Shown piece by piece: positions 5,898-10,623 of a stretch of DNA of 10,623 bases. The notes beneath the pieces were generated by a model. It was not told the DNA's origin, did not search any database, and was given only the letters and a program-made list of their open reading frames with translations. Both the position numbers and the translations under genes were made by a program. This stretch comes from CAVSWN01 sp046728115 (lineage in GTDB: Bacteria > Acidobacteriota > Vicinamibacteria > Vicinamibacterales > CAVVIG01). The DNA is taken from contig JBKPDW010000082.1 in NCBI GenBank assembly GCA_046728115.1, forward strand, positions 1 through 10,623, written 5' to 3'. Each line of letters starts with the position of its first letter. Position 1 is the stretch's first letter.

Positions 5898-6956
5898 GTG
5901 TTCCGGATGGTGCCTCTCAAGACAATCGACGCACATGCCGGCGGCGAGCCGTTGCGCCTCGTCGTAGACGGCTTTCCCTCGCCCCGCGGCAAGACGATGC
6001 TCGAGAAACGCGACTGGGTGAAGCGGCACGCGGACCACCTTCGCCGCGCGCTGATGCTCGAACCGCGCGGCCATGCCGACATGTACGGCGCAATCCTGAC
6101 CGAGCCGGTGTCGCCGGGATCTCACGCCGGCGTCCTGTTCATGCACAACGAGGGGTACAGCACGATGTGCGGTCACGGCATCATCGCGGTGACGACCGTG
6201 GCTCTGGAGCGCGGTTTGTTGCTGCCGGGCGGCGACGGCGCGACGGTCGTATACGACGCACCCGCCGGAACAATCCGCGCCCGGGCACGATTCGGGGCAC
6301 GACGGGCTGGCAAGGCAGGGAGGACGGATGGGGAGGAAGGCTCTGGAAAGAACCGTGCGCGCGTCGAAAGCGTTGCGTTCATGAACGTGCCGTCGTTTGT
6401 CTTGCATGGCGGGTTGATCGTGAAACTGGCGTCGCGACAGGTTCGCGTGGATGTCGCATTTGGCGGCGCGTTCTACGCCATCGTGGACAGCGAAGCGGTC
6501 GGGCTGCCGATCGACGTGCCCCATCTGCCGGAACTTCGGCGTGTTGGCATGGAAATCAAACATGCCGTCGAGGCACAGCAGTCCATCGTGCATCCATCGG
6601 ATCCCGGCCTGGCGGGGATTTATGGAACGATTTTCACCGGGCCGCCAAACGACGAGCGGGCGGACTTGAGGAATGTCACGATCTTCGCCGACGCAGAGGT
6701 GGACCGGTCGCCCTGTGGCACTGGAACCGCTGCGGTGATGGCCGTAATCGATGCGATGGGATTGCTCGCGAACGACAAGCCGTTCGTTCACGAGAGCCTG
6801 ATTGGCACTCGCTTCAAGGGCCGCGTTGCGTCACGCATGGCGATCGGTGAGCTGCAGGCCATCGTGCCCGAGATCGAAGGCTCCGCCTGGATCACCGGCG
6901 AGCATACCTTCATCGTCGACGAGGATGATCCGTTGAAAGAGGGGTTTCGGTTGTAG
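5898..6956 (+). CDS. Proline racemase / hydroxyproline epimerase family enzyme
   Basis: This cofactor-independent enzyme belongs to the proline racemase superfamily (PF05544). The family covers proline racemase, 4-hydroxyproline 2-epimerase and trans-3-hydroxy-L-proline dehydratase. The 352-residue product has the DAHAGGEPLR opening (11-20), GYSTMCGHG with the first catalytic cysteine C91, NVPSF (163-167), and DRSPCGTGT with the second catalytic cysteine C273. The dehydratase subfamily generally has Thr at the second site, so this Cys/Cys pair favours racemase or epimerase chemistry. However, the region around C91 (GYSTMCGHG) reminds me of dehydratases, so the substrate stays open. Residues about 132-153 form an extra Gly/Arg/Lys/Glu-rich segment from purine-rich DNA. 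No signal peptide is seen, so it is cytoplasmic. The start could be GTG 5898 or ATG 5907; the conserved region begins just after both. Confidence 0.9.
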   Translation: MFRMVPLKTIDAHAGGEPLRLVVDGFPSPRGKTMLEKRDWVKRHADHLRRALMLEPRGHADMYGAILTEPVSPGSHAGVLFMHNEGYSTMCGHGIIAVTTVALERGLLLPGGDGATVVYDAPAGTIRARARFGARRAGKAGRTDGEEGSGKNRARVESVAFMNVPSFVLHGGLIVKLASRQVRVDVAFGGAFYAIVDSEAVGLPIDVPHLPELRRVGMEIKHAVEAQQSIVHPSDPGLAGIYGTIFTGPPNDERADLRNVTIFADAEVDRSPCGTGTAAVMAVIDAMGLLANDKPFVHESLIGTRFKGRVASRMAIGELQAIVPEIEGSAWITGEHTFIVDEDDPLKEGFRL

Positions 6957-7066
6957 CTTTTCATCAGTTACATGCAGCCATTTCGGGCTGGTGAATTGAC
7001 GCGGACGCTCGCCTGAAAGGCCCCGCAGTACGGACGGGTGGTAGCGCACGTTTTCAGCCGCGCGGA

Positions 7067-8764
7067 TCAATACCCGATCGCGAGGCCATCCTTCCGCACG
7101 TCCGATCCGCCCATCAGGACACCCGTTTGCGGATCGATCAGGATGCCCTGGTATCCGCCACAGGCGCCCGCGTCTTCTGTCACGGCATGCCCGCGCTGGA
7201 TCAAGCCGTCGCGCGCAGCCGCGGGGATGGCACTTTCCACCTGCAGGCCGTCGTTGCCGTGATTCACGCGCGCCGCCTCGCCAGCCTCCTGCACGTTCAT
7301 GCCGAAGTCGATCAGGTTCACCAGCACCTGCGTGTGCCCCTGCGCCTGGTGGTCGCCGCCCATCACACCGAACGAGAAGAACGGCCTGCCGTCCTTCATG
7401 ACGAATGCCGGGATCAGCGTATGTGACGGCCGCTTGTGCGGTCCGATTCGATCCGGATGACCAGGTATCAGGTTGAACATGCTGCCGCGGTTGTGCAGCA
7501 GGATGCCGGTGTCGCCAGCAACAATTCCCGACCCGAATTCCGAAAACAGCGACTGGATCAGCGAGACGACGTTGCCCTTGCCGTCGGCAACCGTCAGGTA
7601 GATCGTGTCACCGCGATCGAGGCCGGTGAGATTCTGCGCGCGTTCGCCGGGCGCGCTAACCGCCGTGCCTTCCATGAGGCCCGACTTGTATTCGGCTGCA
7701 GCCCTGGCTGGGTCGATCTCGTTGCGCCGCCCGGCAGCGTACGCCTTCGAAATCACCCTGTTCACAACCCCCGGCGGCACCGAACCGGGATCGCCGAGGC
7801 AGGCGGCGCGATCGGCGAACGCGATTCGTTTCGCTTCGACCAGAACGTGCAGATACTCGGCGGAATTATGACCCATCGCCGTGATATCGAATCCCTCCAG
7901 GATGTTCAGCATCTCGAGGACGACAAATCCCTGGGTGTTGGGCGGCAGTTCGAACACGTCGTAGCCGCGATAGCTGGTCGACAGCGGTTGGATCCAGTCG
8001 GACGTGTGCTCCGCCAGGTCACGCTCGCCGATCAGCCCGTCGCGCTTCTTCATTTCCGCCGCAATCGCGCGCGCGATAGGTCCGCGGTAGAAGGCGTCGC
8101 GTCCACCGTCCGCGATCATCTGCAGAGTCGCTGCCAGACGAGGATTCGCGAACACATCGCCGGGTCGCGGAGGACAGCCGCCGCGGAGGAACGTGGCGGC
8201 CGTCAGAGGATCCGCCGAAAGCTTGCGTTCGCTCTGTTGCCATTGACCGCTGACGATCTCGGATACGGGGTAACCGCGTGTTGCGTACTCAATCGCTGGC
8301 GCGAGCGTGAGCGCCATCGACATGGTCCCGTGCTTCGACAGCAGGTCCGACCATCCGTCAACGACGCCAGGAACGGTCACGGACAACACACCACTGCTGG
8401 GTAACCGCGTGAGGTTTCGTCTGGCGAATTCGGCGGGCGTCGCCGCATATCCCGCGCGGCCGCTGGCGTTCAGCCCGCGGAGCGTTTTCGCGTGCGCATC
8501 GTAGACGATGGCGAACAGGTCGCCGCCGATGCCGGTCATGGAGGGCTCGACGACCGCCAGCACCGCTGCGGCAGTGACAGCCGCGTCCACTGCGTTGCCG
8601 CCGTTCTGCATCACCTTCAGTCCCGCGGCTGACGCGAGCGGTTGACTCGTCGCGATCATCCCGTTCAGACCGAGCACCGCCGATCGTGTCTGATGTCGAT
8701 TGCCGGCCGGTCGATCACCGGGCCGCGGGCGACTATCAGGCGCGAGGGCGTGTGCGCGGGACAT
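7067..8764 (-). CDS. ggt: Gamma-glutamyltransferase family N-terminal nucleophile hydrolase
   Basis: This is a 565-residue member of the gamma-glutamyltranspeptidase family (PF01019), which self-cleaves before a catalytic Thr and hydrolyses or transfers gamma-glutamyl groups, for example from glutathione. Visible are GMIATSQPLAS (35-45), GGNAVDAAV (55-63), EPSMTGIGGD (73-82), SGRAG (101-105), PPNTQGF (274-280), and the processing site with T387 in GDTIYLTVADGKGN. NRGSMF follows (425-430). The later VMGGDHQAQGH (467-477) resembles YwrD-type relatives rather than the Ser-Ser lid of E. coli GGT, so strict GGT activity is not assured. As annotated from ATG 8764 there is no signal peptide and no Shine-Dalgarno sequence. 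In-frame sequence just upstream encodes a signal-like SALIAALAMSRAHALA but offers no ATG, GTG or TTG. The start, and therefore secretion, is uncertain. It lies downstream of cyaY on the same strand and is convergent with the racemase/epimerase gene. Confidence 0.92.
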   Translation of the reverse strand: MSRAHALAPDSRPRPGDRPAGNRHQTRSAVLGLNGMIATSQPLASAAGLKVMQNGGNAVDAAVTAAAVLAVVEPSMTGIGGDLFAIVYDAHAKTLRGLNASGRAGYAATPAEFARRNLTRLPSSGVLSVTVPGVVDGWSDLLSKHGTMSMALTLAPAIEYATRGYPVSEIVSGQWQQSERKLSADPLTAATFLRGGCPPRPGDVFANPRLAATLQMIADGGRDAFYRGPIARAIAAEMKKRDGLIGERDLAEHTSDWIQPLSTSYRGYDVFELPPNTQGFVVLEMLNILEGFDITAMGHNSAEYLHVLVEAKRIAFADRAACLGDPGSVPPGVVNRVISKAYAAGRRNEIDPARAAAEYKSGLMEGTAVSAPGERAQNLTGLDRGDTIYLTVADGKGNVVSLIQSLFSEFGSGIVAGDTGILLHNRGSMFNLIPGHPDRIGPHKRPSHTLIPAFVMKDGRPFFSFGVMGGDHQAQGHTQVLVNLIDFGMNVQEAGEAARVNHGNDGLQVESAIPAAARDGLIQRGHAVTEDAGACGGYQGILIDPQTGVLMGGSDVRKDGLAIGY

Positions 8765-8855
8765 GGCAAGAGCGGCGATCAGCGCCGATCGCGAAGCTTT
8801 CGATGCGTGTGATGTTGTCTGCGAATGTGTCTGACAGCTGACATGCCGTTACTCG

Positions 8856-9179
8856 TCACGAACCGGACAGAAAAGCGCGCGCCAGTCGTTCCAACAGCTG
8901 CGGTAGCGTTTCGGCATCCAGCGCAAAGGCATTTCGGTCTGGAGCCCACGAGAGCTTGTAGCTTCGCGCCATCGCCGAGACCCAGATCTGACGAACCGGA
9001 GCGTTGGGCGAAACCACGAATTTCGCCTCGTTCGGCTCCTCGAACACGAGTTGCAGGACCCCGTTCTGCAGCTCTACTTCGAAGCCGTCCGAGTCAGCCA
9101 TGGGCAGAATTGCACGGCGTGCGGATTCGAGCGCTTCGTCGCTTTTCACCCGGAATTCCTGTTCGCTCAGCCCTGTCAT
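8856..9179 (-). CDS. cyaY: Frataxin-like iron-binding protein CyaY
   Basis: This 107-residue cytoplasmic protein matches bacterial frataxin in length and layout. An N-terminal helix (MTGLSEQEFRVKSDEALESA) is followed by the sheet DGFEVELQNGVLQLVFEE, then KFVVSPNAPVRQIWVSAMARSYKLSW. A C-terminal helix (LPQLLERLARAFL) closes the domain. The counterparts of E. coli CyaY NGGVLTITFE and QVWLA are NGVLQLVFE (39-47) and QIWVS. CyaY binds iron through acidic residues of the first helix and regulates iron-sulfur cluster assembly on IscS/IscU; here the acidic ridge is thinner than in E. coli (E6, E8, D14, E15, E18). The start ATG at 9179 has GGGGAAGG about 11 bases upstream as a loose ribosome-binding candidate. 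No isc genes are adjacent, but an FTR1-type iron permease lies 1.2 kb away. Confidence 0.85.
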   Translation of the reverse strand: MTGLSEQEFRVKSDEALESARRAILPMADSDGFEVELQNGVLQLVFEEPNEAKFVVSPNAPVRQIWVSAMARSYKLSWAPDRNAFALDAETLPQLLERLARAFLSGS

Positions 9180-9240
9180 GGACCTATTAAACCTTCCCCT
9201 GGTCTCCCGCGTCTAACGGTATGAAGGGCAGGTGATCGTC

Positions 9241-9327
9241 ATGCGGGATTGGAGCTTTTCGTCGTCGGCAGAACTCGTGGTTGGCGTGCTGCTTCTTGCG
9301 GCAATCGTCGCCGTCGTGTTCATCTGA
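9241..9327 (+). CDS. Possible 28-residue single-helix membrane peptide
   Basis: A small ORF starts at ATG 9241 and ends at TGA 9325-9327. After a short polar N-terminus (MRDWSFSSSAE) it has one hydrophobic helix (LVVGVLLLAAIVAVVFI) running to the last residue. AGGTGA at 9230-9235 sits five bases upstream and is a good ribosome-binding site. GTG at 9232 would add three residues (31 in all). The third-position bases look like the neighbouring genes (mostly G or C). The composition is typical of tiny membrane proteins such as KdpF- or CydX-sized peptides, but I recognise no family. It lies alone on the plus strand in the 190-base gap between the minus-strand cyaY and VWFA genes, with no clear promoter. 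Confidence 0.45.
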   Translation: MRDWSFSSSAELVVGVLLLAAIVAVVFI

Positions 9328-9337
9328 CGCAGCGGAC

Positions 9338-9359
9338 GGCGGATCGTACCAGGTCCGCC
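9338..9359. terminator. GC-rich hairpin between converging small ORF and VWFA gene
   Basis: GGCGGATC (9338-9345) pairs with GGTCCGCC (9352-9359), giving an 8-bp stem with one G-T wobble and a 6-base loop. It lies 11 bases after the small ORF's stop and 10 bases after the VWFA gene's stop, where a bidirectional terminator would be expected. No run of T follows on either strand, so intrinsic termination would be weak; it may only act as a 3'-end stabilising or pausing structure. Confidence 0.35.
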
Positions 9360-9369
9360 CCTCGGTCCG

Positions 9370-10278
9370 CTATTTCTCACTCACAGTGAATTTATCGGGG
9401 GCCGCCACGTAACTGCGGCGGGCGCGCGCCGTCAGGTTCGGCTGCTTCATCTTTACGGTCAGCTTGTGCACGCGGTTGTCCAGCTGCGTCGGCGTGAACC
9501 CGATCACGTATTGACTGTGCAACTCCGCGGCGACGCGCGTAAAGGTCGGCGCGAGATCGCTCGTCTTCTCCAGCTCGAAGTACCCGCCGCCAGTTTCGTC
9601 CGCGAGCTTTTTCAGTCCGCGGTCCGGCTTGGTCCTCGTCATGCGCTGCCCGTCGAAGTAGCGGCTCTCGAGTCCGATCGCGTAGACCATCGTTTCTTCA
9701 GCGCGCGCACGATCGATGACCGTGCCGAGACTCGCCTTGCTCGCCGTGTCGTCACCGTCGGTGAACACCAGCACCACGCGGCGGCCGTCGACGTTCTTCA
9801 GCTCGTCGAGGCTCATCGCCACGGCATCCCACAGGCGCGTACCGTTGCCGTAGTCCACATCTCTGACGCTGGTCACCAGCTCGTCGCGATTGCTGGTGAA
9901 CCTCGAGCTCATTTGAACCTTGTCGTTGAACGCACCGATGCGTCCCTTGTCGTCCGGGAGCAGACGGATCACAAACTCTTCGGCCGCTCGCTTCAACAGA
10001 TCGATCGTGAGCGTCATGCTGCCGCTCGTGTCGAGCATCACGACGACGGTGATCGGGTGGACGCTGTTGTCGAAGTACACGATCGGCTGCAGCTTGTCGT
10101 TGTCGAAGACTTCGAAATCCTCCTGCGTGAGGTCCGACACAAGTCGCTTCTGCGCGTCAGCCACGGTCACGAAGAGCGAGACGACCTGCGTGCCCGATTT
10201 GAACGTCGGCTGTTGGGCGGCAAGCGCGGCGCTCAGCAATACAACGCCGAGAGCGCTTGTGACGCGCGAATTCACCAT
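9370..10278 (-). CDS. Secreted VWFA-related acidobacterial protein
   Basis: This is a von Willebrand factor A-like domain protein of the type named VWFA-related Acidobacterial domain (TIGR03436), whose cellular role is not known. The chosen start is ATG 10278, giving 302 residues and a signal peptide (NSRVTSALGVVLLSAALAAQ). Starting further upstream at 10344 would add 22 non-hydrophobic residues ahead of it. An N-terminal segment (VVSLFVTVADAQKRLVSDL, then EDFEVFDNDKLQPI) leads into the VWA fold. The metal-ion-dependent adhesion site is complete: DTSGS at D83/S85/S87, T147 in GNGTRLWDA, and D174 in FTDGDD. The C-terminal part (HSQYVIGFTP, VHKLTVKMKQPNLTARARRSY) is also typical. It is expected in the periplasm or outside the cell, binding a metal and a protein partner. 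It is divergent from the iron permease, and no Shine-Dalgarno sequence is apparent. Confidence 0.9.
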   Translation of the reverse strand: MVNSRVTSALGVVLLSAALAAQQPTFKSGTQVVSLFVTVADAQKRLVSDLTQEDFEVFDNDKLQPIVYFDNSVHPITVVVMLDTSGSMTLTIDLLKRAAEEFVIRLLPDDKGRIGAFNDKVQMSSRFTSNRDELVTSVRDVDYGNGTRLWDAVAMSLDELKNVDGRRVVLVFTDGDDTASKASLGTVIDRARAEETMVYAIGLESRYFDGQRMTRTKPDRGLKKLADETGGGYFELEKTSDLAPTFTRVAAELHSQYVIGFTPTQLDNRVHKLTVKMKQPNLTARARRSYVAAPDKFTVSEK

Positions 10279-10316
10279 GATGGTCAGCTTACCGCAACTC
10301 GTGAGGGATTCCCGAC

Positions 10317-10345
10317 TTGACCGGTCGGATATCACTGAGTACACT
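10317..10345 (+). promoter_or_regulatory. Sigma70-like promoter for the FTR1 iron permease gene
   Basis: TTGACC at 10317-10322 and TACACT at 10340-10345 are separated by exactly 17 bases. This is a near-consensus -35/-10 pair for a housekeeping sigma factor. The predicted transcription start is near 10352, leaving a leader of about 40 bases before the permease ATG. It is upstream of the likely VWFA start at 10278, so it does not conflict with that gene. Confidence 0.6.
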
Positions 10346-10357
10346 GGGCCTACATTC

Positions 10358-10372
10358 TGAGAATCAGTCTCA
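10358..10372 (+). promoter_or_regulatory. Fur-box-like operator upstream of the iron permease gene
   Basis: TGAGAATCAGTCTCA fits the 7-1-7 Fur inverted repeat (TGATAAT-N-ATTATCA) at 12 of 14 arm positions. It is palindromic around C10365 except for one base pair. It lies just downstream of the predicted transcription start (about 10352), where iron-loaded Fur would block transcription. Iron-repressed expression of the permease is therefore expected. Related Fur-family regulators (Zur, Mur) use similar sites, so the metal is inferred from the regulated gene. Confidence 0.65.
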
Positions 10373-10393
10373 TTTTCGCTGCGACCTAAATCG

Positions 10394-10623
10394 ATGCTTC
10401 AGGCGTCCATCATCACCCTCCGCGAAGGCCTCGAGGCCTTCCTCATCGTCGCCATCAGCCTGTCGTTTCTGCGCAAGGCGGGCCGGTCGGCACTGACATC
10501 GGCCGTGCACTGGGGCATCGTCGTGGCCGCGGTGCTCAGCGTGGCTGGCGCGTACGTTCTGTACGGCGCCGCAAATCAGGAATGGCTGGAAGGGCCGCTC
10601 GCGGTGGTCGCAGCGGTATCGGT
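10394..10623 (+). CDS. FTR1-family iron permease, 5' part (truncated by window end)
   Basis: The first 76 complete codons of an integral-membrane permease are visible. The signature REGLEAFLIVAI at residues 10-21 carries the REGLE motif that is the iron-binding element in FTR1/EfeU transporters. Hydrophobic helices follow (about 12-25 and 40-57). In known systems these permeases import iron together with a ferroxidase or periplasmic partner (Fet3 in yeast; EfeO and EfeB in E. coli); any partner here would lie beyond the window. Start ATG 10394 has no Shine-Dalgarno sequence, but the signature follows immediately, so the start is secure. A sigma70-like promoter and a Fur-like box precede it. 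Confidence 0.88.
   Translation, partial: MLQASIITLREGLEAFLIVAISLSFLRKAGRSALTSAVHWGIVVAAVLSVAGAYVLYGAANQEWLEGPLAVVAAVS

Noticed and set aside
5814..6791. Long minus-strand open frame opposite the racemase/epimerase gene
   Set aside because: It is antisense to a gene with clear catalytic motifs, and its translation is rich in His/Arg with no recognisable domain.
6957..7066. Possible terminator between the convergent racemase/epimerase and gamma-glutamyltransferase genes
   Set aside because: I looked for a stem-loop with a T-tract in this 110-base gap and saw only short imperfect pairings, so no terminator is called.
7436..8404. Long plus-strand open frame opposite the gamma-glutamyltransferase gene
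   Set aside because: It is a mirror frame of a GC-rich coding region with no domain or ribosome-binding support.
10279..10344. Upstream extension of the VWFA protein to ATG 10344
   Set aside because: The extra 22 residues would place a polar segment before a good signal peptide and would overlap the iron permease promoter. ATG 10278 gives a normal export signal.

Overview
The window is about 10.6 kb of GC-rich, gene-dense bacterial DNA with no rRNA, tRNA, CRISPR array, transposase or phage gene. The gene content points to the phylum Acidobacteriota, perhaps a Vicinamibacteria-like lineage. The clues are an Oar-like TonB-dependent receptor with an N-terminal carboxypeptidase-regulatory domain, a VWFA-related protein of the type expanded in Acidobacteria, and a small CPVCFG membrane protein in front of a cytochrome oxidase subunit II gene. 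This assignment is inferred from gene types; no marker gene is present.

Layout. (1) Positions 1-968, plus strand: the 3' end of a small CPVCFG membrane protein, overlapping coxB (cytochrome c oxidase subunit II). No coxA/ctaD follows; a convergent gene does. (2) Positions 1014-5817, minus strand: a probable three-gene transcript read from right to left. It encodes an Oar-like TonB-dependent receptor, a lipoprotein metallophosphoesterase whose ATG directly follows the receptor's stop, and an ornithine cyclodeaminase/mu-crystallin family dehydrogenase. (3) Positions 5898-6956, plus strand and divergent: a proline racemase/hydroxyproline epimerase family enzyme with a Cys/Cys active site. (4) Positions 7067-9179, minus strand: cyaY (frataxin-like) followed by a gamma-glutamyltransferase family protein. 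(5) Positions 9241-9327, plus strand: a possible 28-residue single-helix membrane peptide. (6) Positions 9370-10278, minus strand: a secreted VWFA-related protein. (7) From 10394, plus strand, running off the end: an FTR1-family iron permease. It is preceded by a good sigma70-like promoter and a Fur-box-like palindrome just after the predicted transcription start.

How the genes may work together. The divergent racemase/epimerase and the receptor-phosphoesterase-cyclodeaminase transcript look like a small import and imino-acid catabolism locus. In known hydroxyproline pathways, proline-racemase-superfamily enzymes and OCD-family delta1-pyrroline-2-carboxylate reductases act in the same route. 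The right end has an iron theme: cyaY and a probably Fur-controlled FTR1.

The least ordinary features are repeats. The cyclodeaminase gene is flanked on both sides by 7-bp-period GAAGTNN arrays in inverted orientation, and its start codon lies inside one array. The same reading frame holds an in-frame GGGGTCA/TGACCCC palindrome and a degenerate 48-bp tandem duplication, each where the family seems to need no sequence. The racemase gene also has an extra purine-rich, charged segment. I did not find a clear novel defence or mobile system.
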